Origin: Actinomycetes bacterium | GTDB lineage: Bacteria > Bacillota > Sulfobacillia > Sulfobacillales > JAIMBI01 | Assembly: GCA_023565505.1 (NCBI GenBank) | Contig: JAIMBI010000012.1 | Span: 19,917 to 83,916, forward strand | DNA: 64,000 nt | Reading direction: 5' to 3' | Shown: positions 9,990 to 19,720 of the stretch, piece by piece | Layout of the letters: each line of letters begins with the position of its first letter | Position numbering within the stretch: the first letter of the stretch is position 1 | The notes under the pieces: model-generated | What the model saw: only the letters and a program-made list of their open reading frames with translations | What the model was told of the DNA's origin: nothing | Database searches by the model: none | Position numbers and translations under genes: made by a program

Positions 9990-11198
9990 ATGGAGGAGCA
10001 GGTTCTGAGCGACATCCGGATGGTGGAGATCGGCGAGGGGGTCGGGTTGGCCTTCGCGGGACGCCTGTTCGCCGACTTCGGGGCCGACGTGGTGAAGGTC
10101 GAGCCGCCGAGGGGCGACGCGACGCGGCGCCACGGGCCTTTTCCGGGCGACATCCCCGACGCGGAGGCGAGCGGGCTGTTCCTGCACCTGAACCGCAACA
10201 AGCGCGGCATCACGCTCGACGTCAGCACCCCGACGGGTCAGGACCTGTTCCGCCGCCTCGTGGCGGAGGCGGACATCGTGCTGGAGTCTTTCCCGCCCGG
10301 ACAGCTCGCCGCGTGGGGGGTCGGCTTCGCCGAGCTGCACGCCCGGCATCCCCGCCTGGTCATGGGCAGCCTGACGCCGTTCGGACAGACGGGCCCGTAT
10401 GCCGGCTGGCGGGGCAACGACATCGTCTACTACGCCATGGGCGGCCCCATGAACTGCACCGGCGTGGCCGACCTCTATCCCGTCAAGAAGGCCTTGTCCA
10501 TGGTGGAGGCCCAGGCCGGCAACGTCCTCGCGGGCGCCGTGCTCGCCGCGTACCTGGTCGCGGTGGACCAGGGCGAAGGTCAACACGTCGACGTCGCAGC
10601 CGTCGAGACACAACTCGGGTCCATCGACCGGCGCATGGTGTACGAACTGGCCTACCAGTTCCACGGCGAAAACAGCTCGCGGGGCGACCTGCTCGACGTG
10701 GCCTTGCCGTGGGGGATTTATCCCTGTGCGGACGGATACGTGCAGATCGCGACCGTGGGGCCGTGGGTCGAGCGGATGTTGGCCACGCTCGACGATCCGG
10801 ACCTGACCGCCTTCTTCCGGGAGAACCCGGGGGCCGCGTTCGACCCCGCCGCCCGCGAGCGCATCGAGGGGCCGCTCTTCGCCTGGCTGCTCCGCCACAC
10901 CAAGCAGGAGTGCTTCGAGGAGGCGACGCTCGGCCACCAGTGGCCCGTCTTCCCCGTGAACACGGTGGCGGACGTCGTAGAAGACCCGCACTTCCGGGCC
11001 CGCAACTTCTTCGTGACGATGGACCACCCCCGGGCCGGGCGCCTGACGTACCCCGGCGCCCCGTTCCGCATGGGGGAGGGAGGGTTCCGCCTGAGGCGGC
11101 CGGCGCCCCTGCTGGGCGAGCACAACCGCGAGGTTTACGGGGCGGTGGGCCTGTCGCCCCGGGATCTCGCGGATCTCAGGGGGCTCGGCGTGGTCTGA
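9990..11198 (+). CDS. Family III CoA-transferase (CaiB/BaiF); catalytic Asp position reads Glu
   Basis: VGLAFAGRLFADFGADVVKVEPP, GQTGPYAGW; PVKKALSMVEAQAGNV in place of PVRVG.PVAD...G. Confidence 0.88.
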   Translation: MEEQVLSDIRMVEIGEGVGLAFAGRLFADFGADVVKVEPPRGDATRRHGPFPGDIPDAEASGLFLHLNRNKRGITLDVSTPTGQDLFRRLVAEADIVLESFPPGQLAAWGVGFAELHARHPRLVMGSLTPFGQTGPYAGWRGNDIVYYAMGGPMNCTGVADLYPVKKALSMVEAQAGNVLAGAVLAAYLVAVDQGEGQHVDVAAVETQLGSIDRRMVYELAYQFHGENSSRGDLLDVALPWGIYPCADGYVQIATVGPWVERMLATLDDPDLTAFFRENPGAAFDPAARERIEGPLFAWLLRHTKQECFEEATLGHQWPVFPVNTVADVVEDPHFRARNFFVTMDHPRAGRLTYPGAPFRMGEGGFRLRRPAPLLGEHNREVYGAVGLSPRDLADLRGLGVV

Positions 11199-11224
11199 GG
11201 CGTTCAGGTGAGGAGGGACCTGCG

Positions 11225-12517
11225 ATGGCGCGATTGCCCCTGGAGGGCGTCCGGGTGGCGGACCTCACCGTGGTCTGGGCGGGCCCGCTGGCCACGAAGC
11301 TGTTGGCCGACCTGGGGGCCGAGGTGATCCGGGTGGAGTCCAAGGATCGGTTCCCCTCCAGCACCAAGGGCTTGGCGCCCTACCTGCCCAAGGAGCTGGT
11401 GCCCCGTCTCGGCTATCTCGGCGGGGCCTATCCCGACCATGACCCGGGGGAACGGCCGTTCAACCGCCACGCCATGTACAACGTGCACGGCCCCAACAAG
11501 TTGAGCTGCACTATGGAACTCGACACGCCGGCGGGGCAGGAGGCCTTCGAGCGCCTCATCGCAGTGAGCGACGTCATGGTGGAGAACAACGCGGTGCGGG
11601 TCGGGGAGCGCCTGGGGTTCGGCTGGGAGCGGCTGTCCCGGATCAACCCGCGGCTCATCCTGGTCCGCATGCCGCCGCTGGGGCTGGACGGCCCCTACGC
11701 CAACGCGGTCGGGTTCGGGGCCCATTTCGAGGCGTTGGCGGGGGTGACCTACATCCGGGGGTACCCGGAGGCGGACCCCACCCGCTCGAGCGACACGTTC
11801 CACATGGACGACGCGTCCGGCCACGCGGTGCTGTTCGCCGTGCTGGCGGCCCTCCTTCACCGCCGCAAGACCGGTCGGGGTCAGTTCATCGAGGTCCCCC
11901 AGGCGGAGAACCTCATGCAGCAGATGGGCGAGGCCTTCCTGGACTACAGCATGAACCGCCGCGCGGCCGAACCCCACGGCAACACGCATCCGTACTTCGT
12001 GCAGGGCTGCTACCCGTGCCGCGGGGAGGACCAATGGGTCGTGCTGACCGTGGAAACCGACGCCCAGTGGGACGCGATGACGGCGATCCTGGGCCGGCCG
12101 GACTGGGCCCGGGATCCGGCCTGGCGGAACGCCCTTGAGCGGCGCCGCCGCCAGGATGAGCTGGACGGCCGGCTGACCGCGTTTTTCCGGGGCACGGAGC
12201 GCGACGCCATCGTGCGCACGCTGCAGGACGCCGGCATCCCGGCGGCGCCGGTGTACCGCGAGGCCGACGTGTTCGCCGATCCGCACTTCCGGGCCCGTCG
12301 GTTCTTCCGCCCGCTCACGCATCCGGAGACGGGCACCCACCTGTATCCCGCCCACATCCCCAAGTATTCCGCCATGGAGCTCCGTTGGGCGCGCGCGGCC
12401 CCCACGCTGGGACAGGACAACGAATACGTCTACCGCACGGTGCTCGGCTACCGCGAAGAGGAGTACCGGGCGCTCGAGCGGGACGGCTTGGTGGGAACGG
12501 CGTATCCCCAAGCCTGA
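11225..12517 (+). CDS. Family III CoA-transferase (CaiB/BaiF), catalytic Asp present
   Basis: VADLTVVWAGPLATKLLADLGAEVIRVES; HMDDASGHAVLFAVLAALLHRRKTGRGQ. Confidence 0.88.
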   Translation: MARLPLEGVRVADLTVVWAGPLATKLLADLGAEVIRVESKDRFPSSTKGLAPYLPKELVPRLGYLGGAYPDHDPGERPFNRHAMYNVHGPNKLSCTMELDTPAGQEAFERLIAVSDVMVENNAVRVGERLGFGWERLSRINPRLILVRMPPLGLDGPYANAVGFGAHFEALAGVTYIRGYPEADPTRSSDTFHMDDASGHAVLFAVLAALLHRRKTGRGQFIEVPQAENLMQQMGEAFLDYSMNRRAAEPHGNTHPYFVQGCYPCRGEDQWVVLTVETDAQWDAMTAILGRPDWARDPAWRNALERRRRQDELDGRLTAFFRGTERDAIVRTLQDAGIPAAPVYREADVFADPHFRARRFFRPLTHPETGTHLYPAHIPKYSAMELRWARAAPTLGQDNEYVYRTVLGYREEEYRALERDGLVGTAYPQA

Positions 12518-12559
12518 CGCGGGCCGGCGGGGGATCAGGGCAGACGAGGAGGCAAGATC

Positions 12560-13474
12560 ATGGGTCTTCTGGAGGGGAAAGTGGCCATCATCACCGGGGC
12601 GGCGCGCGGGGTCGGATTCGCTCACGCCCGCCTGTTCGCCGCGGAGGGCGCCCGCCTGGTGCTCAACGACCGGGGCGGCGAGTGGGACGGAACCGGCCAG
12701 GACACGCGCCCGGCGGCGCAGGCGGCGGAGGCCATCCGCCAGGCGGGCGGGGAGGCGGTGGCGCACTTCGGCGACGTGGCCGAGGCGGAGGATGCCCGGA
12801 GCCTCATCCAACTGGCGCTCGACACGTACGGTCGCCTCGACGTCCTGGTCCTCAACGCCGGCATCCTGCGCGACCGCATGGTCTTCAACATGACGCCGGA
12901 AGACTGGGATGCAGTCGTGCGGGTGCACCTGCGGGGGCACTTCCTCCCCGCCCACTACGCCGCGGCGTACTGGCGGGAGCGGAGCAAGGCGACGGGCCAG
13001 CCCCAGAACGCGAGCATCATCCTGACCAGCTCGGAGTCGGGGATATACGGCAACGCCGGCCAGATCAACTACGCCGCCGCCAAGTCGGGCATCGCGACGA
13101 TGGCCATCGTCCTGGCCCGGGAGCTCGAGCGCTACGGCGTCCGGGCCAACGCCATCTGCCCCCGGGCCCGCACCCGCCTGACCGAGGGGACCTTCGGGCC
13201 TATTCCGGCCCCCGAGGACTTCGATCCCTGGGACCCGGCCACCAACTCGCCCATGGTGGCCTTCCTCGCCAGTGACGCGGCCCGCGACATCACGGGCCAG
13301 GTCTTCGTGGTCGGCGGGGACACGGTCCAGTGGATGCAAAGTTGGACCGTGCGCCGACAGATCCGAAAGCCCGGGGCGGCCTTCACCCCGGCGGAACTGG
13401 TCGACCGCGTCCACGACCTCTTCGGGGATGACGCGACTCGGCCGGCACGGTTCCCCAGCAGCCTGAGCGAGTAG
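12560..13474 (+). CDS. Short-chain dehydrogenase/reductase
   Basis: AIITGAARGVGFAHARLF; ILTSSESGIYGNAGQINYAAAKSGI (S-Y-K triad). Confidence 0.9.
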   Translation: MGLLEGKVAIITGAARGVGFAHARLFAAEGARLVLNDRGGEWDGTGQDTRPAAQAAEAIRQAGGEAVAHFGDVAEAEDARSLIQLALDTYGRLDVLVLNAGILRDRMVFNMTPEDWDAVVRVHLRGHFLPAHYAAAYWRERSKATGQPQNASIILTSSESGIYGNAGQINYAAAKSGIATMAIVLARELERYGVRANAICPRARTRLTEGTFGPIPAPEDFDPWDPATNSPMVAFLASDAARDITGQVFVVGGDTVQWMQSWTVRRQIRKPGAAFTPAELVDRVHDLFGDDATRPARFPSSLSE

Positions 13475-13507
13475 GACGGCCGGCCCCACGGGAGAGGAGG
13501 CGACCGC

Positions 13508-14764
13508 GTGGCACCGCCGCTGGTCGGCGTTCGCGTCCTGGACCTGGCCGAGGCCGAGGCGGCCTTGGCGGGCAAGATTCTGGCCGATCTGGGGGCCGAC
13601 GTGGTGAAGGTCGAACCGCCGCAAGGGGAGGTCGGGCGGAGCCGGGGACCGTTCCTCGACGATGTCCCCGATCCGTCGCGGAGCCTCTTCTTCGCCTTCT
13701 ACAACCAGGGCAAGCGCGGCGTGACGCTGGACCTCGACCATCCGGACGGTCGGACCCTCTTCATCCGGCTGTTGGCGGGGGCCGACGTGGTCCTCGAGAA
13801 CTTCGGGCCGCGACGGCGGGACGCCATGGGGTTTTCCGCCGCGGCCGTGAGCGCCGTCAACCCGGGTCTCGTCTGGACATCGCTCACGGCCTTCGGCGAC
13901 GCGGGCCCCTACCGGGATTGGGCCGGTCCCGACTTGGTGCTGGCGGCCCTGGGCGGCGCCGCGTTTCTGGCGGGCGAGCCCGACCGGCAGCCGGTGCGCA
14001 TCGGCTGGCCGCAGTACTGGCAGCATGCCGCCGCCGAAGGCGCCGTGGCGACGTTGATGGCGCTCTGGGACCGCCGGCGCACCGGCCGCGGCCGGCAGGT
14101 GACCGTGGCCGCCCAGCTGACGGTGATTCGCACCCTCATGAACGCCACCGGGTTCTGGCCGCTTCAAGGCGAGGTGCCGCGCCGGCAGGGGCGCTGGGCG
14201 CGGCACGGGACCCAGGCGCTGCCACAGGTGATGCCGTGCCGGGACGGCTACGTCTTCGTCGGCATTTTGGGCGGGGCCGTGGGATCCTCTGTCAATGCGT
14301 TGGCGGCCTGGATGCGGGAGGAGGGGGCCGTGGCGGAGACCATCGGGTCGGTGGACTGGCGCGAAGTGGACTTCCGCCGTCTGGACGAGCAGGTTCCGGA
14401 CGTGGAGGCGTTCCTGGCCGGGGTGGCGCGGGAGGTCGAAGCCTTTACCCGGCTGCGGACGAAGGGCGAGTTGTTTGCGGGCGCCGCGGCCCGCCGGATC
14501 CTGCTGGCGCCCATCAACGACGCGGCGGACGTCCTGACCCATCCCCAGCTGGCCGCGCGGGGGTTCTGGCGCGACGCGCCGGGCCCCGCGGACGACCGCC
14601 GCTTCAGCTGGCCCGGGCCGTGGATCCGGCTGTCGGCGACGCCGCTCGTCGAGGCGCCGCGACCCGCTCCGCGTCTCGGCGAGCACAACCGGGCGGTGTT
14701 CGCGGACGAGCTGGGCCTGGCGACCTCGGAGTTGGACGCCTTGGCGGCCGCCGGAGTCGTATGA
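13508..14764 (+). CDS. Family III CoA-transferase (CaiB/BaiF); catalytic Asp not seen
   Basis: AGKILADLGADVVKVEPP; PVRIGWPQYWQHAAAEGAVATLMALWDRRRTGRGR. Confidence 0.87.
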   Translation: MAPPLVGVRVLDLAEAEAALAGKILADLGADVVKVEPPQGEVGRSRGPFLDDVPDPSRSLFFAFYNQGKRGVTLDLDHPDGRTLFIRLLAGADVVLENFGPRRRDAMGFSAAAVSAVNPGLVWTSLTAFGDAGPYRDWAGPDLVLAALGGAAFLAGEPDRQPVRIGWPQYWQHAAAEGAVATLMALWDRRRTGRGRQVTVAAQLTVIRTLMNATGFWPLQGEVPRRQGRWARHGTQALPQVMPCRDGYVFVGILGGAVGSSVNALAAWMREEGAVAETIGSVDWREVDFRRLDEQVPDVEAFLAGVAREVEAFTRLRTKGELFAGAAARRILLAPINDAADVLTHPQLAARGFWRDAPGPADDRRFSWPGPWIRLSATPLVEAPRPAPRLGEHNRAVFADELGLATSELDALAAAGVV

Positions 14765-14774
14765 GCCCACCGAC

Positions 14775-16025
14775 ATGCGGACGAAAGGGGGAGCGGCGGT
14801 GACGATGCCCGGCACGGACCTCTTCGCGGGGCTCAAGGTGCTCGACCTGGCCTGGGTGGGGGTCGGCCCCCTCACGACCAAGTACTTGGCGGACCACGGC
14901 GCGGTTGTGGTCCACGTCGAGAGTTCGCGCCGGCCCGACGTGCTGCGGACGATGCCGCCGTTCGCCGGCGGGGTGCCGGGCCTCAACCGGAGCCAGTTCT
15001 ACGCCGAGTACAATTCCAGCAAGCTGGGATTCGGCGTGGACCTCGGTCATCCGGACGGCCGGGCCCTGGTCCGCGAGCTGGCCCGCTGGGCGGACGTCGT
15101 CGTCGAGTCGTTCACGCCCCACGTGCTGGCGCGCTGGGAACTCGACTATCCCCACCTCGCCGCGGACAACCCGGGCCTCATCATGCTGTCGACCTGTCTC
15201 TTCGGCCAGACGGGTCCGTATCGGGACGTCCCCGGTTTCGGCACCAGCATGGCGCCGATCTGCGGCTTCTACCACCTGACCGGCTATCCCGACGCGGCGC
15301 CGGTCCCGCCGTACGGCGCGTATACGGACTTCGTCTGCCACCGGTTCACCGCGGCGGCGCTGCTGGCCGCCCTGCTCCACCGCGCCGCCACGGGCGAGGG
15401 GCAGTACATCGACGCGGCCCAGTTCGAGATGGCGCTCCAGTTCCTCGGTCCCGTGCTCCTGGACGCGGCCGCGCACGGGCGCGTGGCCGGACGCTCGGGG
15501 AACAAGTCGCCCTGGGCGGCGCCGCACGACATCTACCCCTGCCGCGACCCCGACACGTGGTGCGCCATCGCCGTGGAGACGGACGCGCAGTGGCAGGCAC
15601 TGAAGACCAAGATGGGACGGCCGGCGTGGGCCGCGGACCCCAAGTGGGACACGCTGGAGGGCCGCAAGCGGTACGAGGCGGAGCTCGACGGGCGGCTGGC
15701 GGAATGGACCCGGGGTTTTACGCCCGACGAGCTCATGCACCGCCTGCAGCCGGAGGTCCCCGCCGGCGCGGTGCGGGACATCGCCGGGATTTTCGCCGAC
15801 GCGCAGATCCGGGCCCTGGGCTACTTCGTCGACCTGGAGCATCCGGAGATGGGGCGCGTCCCGTACACCGGCGTCGAATTCCGGTTCGCGGACCGGCCTG
15901 TGGGGCTCCGTTGGGCGGCCCCCACGCTGGGCCAGCACACCTATGAGGTGCTGCACGACATTCTGGGCAAATCGGACGAGGTCATCGCCGACCTCCTGGC
16001 CCGCGAGGTCGTGGAGATCACCTGA
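14775..16025 (+). CDS. Family III CoA-transferase (CaiB/BaiF), catalytic Asp present
   Basis: VLDLAWVGVGPLTTKYLADHGAVVVHVESS; YTDFVCHRFTAAALLAALLHRAATGEGQ; an internal start about 30 nt downstream is possible. Confidence 0.87.
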   Translation: MRTKGGAAVTMPGTDLFAGLKVLDLAWVGVGPLTTKYLADHGAVVVHVESSRRPDVLRTMPPFAGGVPGLNRSQFYAEYNSSKLGFGVDLGHPDGRALVRELARWADVVVESFTPHVLARWELDYPHLAADNPGLIMLSTCLFGQTGPYRDVPGFGTSMAPICGFYHLTGYPDAAPVPPYGAYTDFVCHRFTAAALLAALLHRAATGEGQYIDAAQFEMALQFLGPVLLDAAAHGRVAGRSGNKSPWAAPHDIYPCRDPDTWCAIAVETDAQWQALKTKMGRPAWAADPKWDTLEGRKRYEAELDGRLAEWTRGFTPDELMHRLQPEVPAGAVRDIAGIFADAQIRALGYFVDLEHPEMGRVPYTGVEFRFADRPVGLRWAAPTLGQHTYEVLHDILGKSDEVIADLLAREVVEIT

Positions 16026-16082
16026 CCCGCCCCCGCGCCGCCGCGTGCGGGGGATGGAGAGGAGAAAGGACGGGGAGCGGTT

Positions 16083-17201
16083 TTGCTGGAAGGGGTGGTC
16101 GTGCTGGATTGCTCCCGCCTGCTGCCGGGGCCGTTCGCCACCCGGTGGCTGGCCGCGCTGGGCGCGCAGGTCATCCGGGTCGAGGCGCCCGGCGGGGGCG
16201 AGGCGCCCAATCCCCTCGGGGCCCTGCTGGACGCGGGCAAGGCGCGGATCGTGGTCGACCTGAAGACGGAGCAGGGCCGTCGGGACTTCCTCCGCCTGGC
16301 GGCACGGGCGGACGTCGTCCTGGAGTCGTTCCGCCCGGGGGTGAGCGCCCGGTTGGGCATCGACTACGCGACCGTGCGGGCGGTCAATCCGCGACTGGTG
16401 TACGTCTCCTTGACCGGGTGGGGGCAGACCGGGCCGCTCGCTCCCCGAGCGGCGCACGACATCAACTACCTGGCGGTGGCGGGTTTCTTCGGGCTGACGC
16501 GGGACCGCGACGGCCGGCCGGTGCTGCCGGGGACCCAGGTGGCCGATCTGGTGGGCAGCGCCCAGGCCGTGGTCGGGATCCTGGCGGCGCTGTGGGAACG
16601 GGAGCGGACCGGCCGCGGGCGCTACCTCGACGTCGCCATGCTCGACGGCGCCGTCGCTTGGCAGGCGGTCTTCCTGGCTCCGTTCCTGGCGGGCGGACCA
16701 CCTCCGGAACCCGGCGGCCATGCCCTGTTGGGGCGATACGTCTGCTACAACTTCTACCGCACCCGGGACGGGCGGTGGATGTCCCTGGGCGCGCTCGAGC
16801 CGAAGTTCTGGAGGGCGTTCGTCGACGCCGTCGGCCGTCCGGAATGGCTCGGCGGGCAATGGGCTCCGGCCGACGGCCAGGGCTTGCACCGGGAGGTCGC
16901 GGACCTGTTCGCCCAACGGGATCAGGCCGCGTGGACCGCGCTGGGCGAAGAGGCCGACTGCTGCCTCTTTCCGGTCCTCGAGGCGGAGGAGGCCTGGCAT
17001 CATCCGCAGGTCCAGACCCGTGTGGCGGATGGGCCGCAGCGCCGGACCCTCCGGTTTCCGTTGGAGGCGAGGCCGCCCGCGGCGCCGGACCTCGACGGCC
17101 TGTTGCGAAGCTGGGGATGGTCGACGGGCGACATCCGGCGCCTTCGGGCCGTGACCGCGGCGAGCCGCCGGCCCGCGCCGGGGACGGAGGAGGACGCATG
17201 A
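16083..17201 (+). CDS. Family III CoA-transferase (CaiB/BaiF), catalytic Asp present
   Basis: VLDCSRLLPGPFATRWLAALGAQVIRVEAP; VADLVGSAQAVVGILAALWERERTGRGR; TTG start assumed. Confidence 0.88.
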   Translation: MLEGVVVLDCSRLLPGPFATRWLAALGAQVIRVEAPGGGEAPNPLGALLDAGKARIVVDLKTEQGRRDFLRLAARADVVLESFRPGVSARLGIDYATVRAVNPRLVYVSLTGWGQTGPLAPRAAHDINYLAVAGFFGLTRDRDGRPVLPGTQVADLVGSAQAVVGILAALWERERTGRGRYLDVAMLDGAVAWQAVFLAPFLAGGPPPEPGGHALLGRYVCYNFYRTRDGRWMSLGALEPKFWRAFVDAVGRPEWLGGQWAPADGQGLHREVADLFAQRDQAAWTALGEEADCCLFPVLEAEEAWHHPQVQTRVADGPQRRTLRFPLEARPPAAPDLDGLLRSWGWSTGDIRRLRAVTAASRRPAPGTEEDA

Positions 17202-17482
17202 CGAAAGCGGGAAGTCGATGGCGGTGTGCGGTGTGTGGGGCCCAGGTGGTCGTCACGCGGGTGACCGAGACGGCCCTCGCCTGCTGCGACCACCCGATGG
17301 AGCCGGGGACCGCGGGCGGTCCGGCCGGGCCGGCCGTCGCCGGCGGGTTGCAGTTGGGCAAGCGCTACCGGTGTCCCGCCTGCGAAGGCGAAGTGCTGGT
17401 GACGCGGGCCGGAGCCGGTCCGCTCCGCTGTCACGACCCGATGGTGCTGCAGGCGCCCAAGCCGCTGGCCACATCGGACTGA
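17198..17482 (+). CDS. Tandem desulforedoxin-like metal-binding protein
   Basis: WRCAVCGAQVVVTRVTETALACCDHPMEP and YRCPACEGEVLVTRAGAGPLRCHDPMVLQ; ATGA overlap with upstream gene. Confidence 0.65.
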   Translation: MTKAGSRWRCAVCGAQVVVTRVTETALACCDHPMEPGTAGGPAGPAVAGGLQLGKRYRCPACEGEVLVTRAGAGPLRCHDPMVLQAPKPLATSD

Positions 17483-17485
17483 GCC

Positions 17486-18979
17486 GTGCGGCCGCTGGCA
17501 GGTTTGGCGGTGGCCGTGGCCGGCGACCACCCGGCGCTGTGGTGGGCAAGCACCGTGTTGGCCTGGCTTGGGGCGGACGTGGGCGTGAACTTCGGGGAAG
17601 CGGACCTGGTGCTGGGGTGCGGCGCGGGTCCGGTCGGACGCGTGGGACGGGTCGGCCTGCTGCCCGAGCTGCCGGACGGGAGCGGGTTCACGGCGGCCCC
17701 GGGCGGCCTGTCGGCCGCCGCGGCCGTCACCGGTCTTCATGTCGCCGCCGCGGCCTGCCTCGCGGTATGGGCCCGGGAGACCGGACAAGCGGACGGCGTG
17801 ACCGTGGCGGTCTCCGCCTACCGGGCCGCCTTGGGCTTGGTCCAGCCGCTGTTGGCGGGGGCCCCGAGCCGTCGGTCGCCGTGGCTCGCCTATTATGCCG
17901 GCGCCGACGGGATCGTCGGCGTGTTCTGCCCGACACCCCGGGACGTGGCGGATCTGGTCGTGATGGCGGAGCTGCCGGCGTATCCGGGGGGCGTCGGGGA
18001 CGATGAGCCGCGGCGGCGGGCCTGGGAGGCGGCCCTCGCTGCGTGGGTGCGGCGGTGGCCCGTGGAGCGGCTCGCGGCCGAAGCACAGGCCTGGCGGCTC
18101 CCGTGGGCGCCGGTCCGGCCGCCTCCCGCCCGGCCGGCGCCGCCCTGGACCGTCGTGGGCGTCGGCCCACCGGGGGACGCACCCGGCGCCGGAAGCCGGC
18201 GGACGGCCTGGTTGGACGGCTTGGTGGTGGTGGATCTGACCGCCGTGTGGGCGGGACCTCAGGTGACCCGATGGCTGGCCATGCTCGGGGCCCGGGTCGT
18301 CAAGGTGGAAAGCCCCCTCCGGCCGGACGGGTACCGGGCGGCGGGCGGCCGGGTGTTCGCGAACCTCAACGCCGGCAAGGCGGTGCGGCGCCTGCACCTC
18401 GGCCGCCCCCCGGACGACGTGGCCTTCGCGCGCCTGCTCGCCGGCGCCCATCTCCTGGTCGACAACCTGAGTCCGCGCGTGTTGCCCAACCTCGGCTGGG
18501 ACGACGCCCGGCTCTGGCAGGTTCGGCCGGGTCTCGTGCACGTGGCTCTGCCGGCGTTCGGCGGCACGGGCCCAGAGCGCTACTGGATCGGGTACGGGCC
18601 GACCGTCGAGGCGGCGGGGGGCTTGGCGTGGGCCGCGGGGGTGCGGCCGGGGGAGCGGGCCGGCCCGACCGTGGCCGACCCGCTGGCCGCCGCATGGGGC
18701 CTCGTGGGCGTGTTGGCGGCCTGCCTCGAGGCCCGGCGGCGCGGGCGGGGCGTCGCCGTCGAGGTGCGGCAGGTCGACGGGCTCGGCGCGCTGGTGGCCG
18801 CCGGCCTGACGGCGGGTGGCCTTGCCGCGCCCGGCTGGGAGGATCCGGCGGCGATGGCGCAGCGACGGGCGCTGGCAGCGCGATGCGCGGCCATCGACCC
18901 GGCCACCGGGGCGGTCCGGCCCCCCTGGGGGATTCACGGGGGGCACCGCGCCGCGGCCCGACGGTTGCTTCCGGAGTAA
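17486..18979 (+). CDS. Fused, degenerate two-half CaiB/BaiF CoA-transferase
   Basis: Degenerate first half (LSAAAAVTGLHVAAAACLAVW) followed at about aa 225 by canonical N-terminus WLDGLVVVDLTAVWAGPQVTRWLAMLGARVVKVESP and GPTVADPLAAAWGLVGVLAACLEARRRGRG. Confidence 0.75.
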   Translation: MRPLAGLAVAVAGDHPALWWASTVLAWLGADVGVNFGEADLVLGCGAGPVGRVGRVGLLPELPDGSGFTAAPGGLSAAAAVTGLHVAAAACLAVWARETGQADGVTVAVSAYRAALGLVQPLLAGAPSRRSPWLAYYAGADGIVGVFCPTPRDVADLVVMAELPAYPGGVGDDEPRRRAWEAALAAWVRRWPVERLAAEAQAWRLPWAPVRPPPARPAPPWTVVGVGPPGDAPGAGSRRTAWLDGLVVVDLTAVWAGPQVTRWLAMLGARVVKVESPLRPDGYRAAGGRVFANLNAGKAVRRLHLGRPPDDVAFARLLAGAHLLVDNLSPRVLPNLGWDDARLWQVRPGLVHVALPAFGGTGPERYWIGYGPTVEAAGGLAWAAGVRPGERAGPTVADPLAAAWGLVGVLAACLEARRRGRGVAVEVRQVDGLGALVAAGLTAGGLAAPGWEDPAAMAQRRALAARCAAIDPATGAVRPPWGIHGGHRAAARRLLPE

Positions 18980-18988
18980 GGAGGCGCC

Positions 18989-19720
18989 ATGGACGGATTT
19001 CAGACGATCCGATGGACGGTCGACGGGCCGGTGGCGGAACTGGTGCTCCACCGGCCCGAGGCGCTGAACACCTACGACGACGCCATGCGGGACGAACTCT
19101 GGGCCGTGCTGACGGCCGTCCGCGACGACCCGTCCGTCCAGGTGTTGCTCGTCGGGGGCGCAGGTCGGGGATTCTCGGCGGGGGCGGACCTCAGGACGTT
19201 CGGAGGGTTCCGATCGGTGCTGGATGCCCGCCGCGTCCGGCAGTGGCGGGATCCCTGGCGCCTCTTCGCGGTGCTGCCGGCGGTGGTCGTGGCCGCCGTC
19301 CACGGCTTCTGCCTCGGCGACGGCCTCGAGCTGGCGCTGTGGGCGGACATCCGCGTGGCCGCGCGGGGTACGGTGTTCGGCCTGCCGGAAAGCCGGCTCG
19401 GCTTCCTGCCGGGCGCGGGCGGCTCCGTCACGCTGCCCCGCACCGTGGGCGAGCGGCGGGCCCTGGAGTGGCTGCTCGGCGGCACCCGCCTCGACGCCGA
19501 CGCGGCCTGGGCCGCCGGCCTGGTGCACCGCGTGCTGCCAGCGGAAGGGTTCTGGGAGCGGGTGCGGGCGGGCGTGCGGCGGTGGCTCGCCGCCGCCGAG
19601 AGCGACCCCCGGTGGGTGAAGCGCGCCGTGCGCGGCGGAGCGGACCTCCCGGAGGCGGCGGCGTCCGCCCTCGAACGTCGTCTCGCCCGGGCGGCGGCGC
19701 CAAGGAGGGGAACCCCATGA
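18989..19720 (+). CDS. Enoyl-CoA hydratase/isomerase family protein
   Basis: GRGFSAGADLRTFGG; VHGFCLGDGLELALWADIRVAARGTVFGLPESRLGFLPGAGGSVTLPR (both Glu positions present). Confidence 0.9.
   Translation: MDGFQTIRWTVDGPVAELVLHRPEALNTYDDAMRDELWAVLTAVRDDPSVQVLLVGGAGRGFSAGADLRTFGGFRSVLDARRVRQWRDPWRLFAVLPAVVVAAVHGFCLGDGLELALWADIRVAARGTVFGLPESRLGFLPGAGGSVTLPRTVGERRALEWLLGGTRLDADAAWAAGLVHRVLPAEGFWERVRAGVRRWLAAAESDPRWVKRAVRGGADLPEAAASALERRLARAAAPRRGTP

Noticed and set aside
11204-14986. 1260 aa reverse-strand ORF
   Set aside because: Shadow of three plus-strand genes (CoA-transferases and SDR); no recognisable domain.
18043-19716. 5' part of the 1071 aa plus-strand ORF ending at 21258
   Set aside because: Only the part from ATG 19717 is a real acyl-CoA ligase; the upstream part is out of frame with the CoA-transferase and ECH genes.
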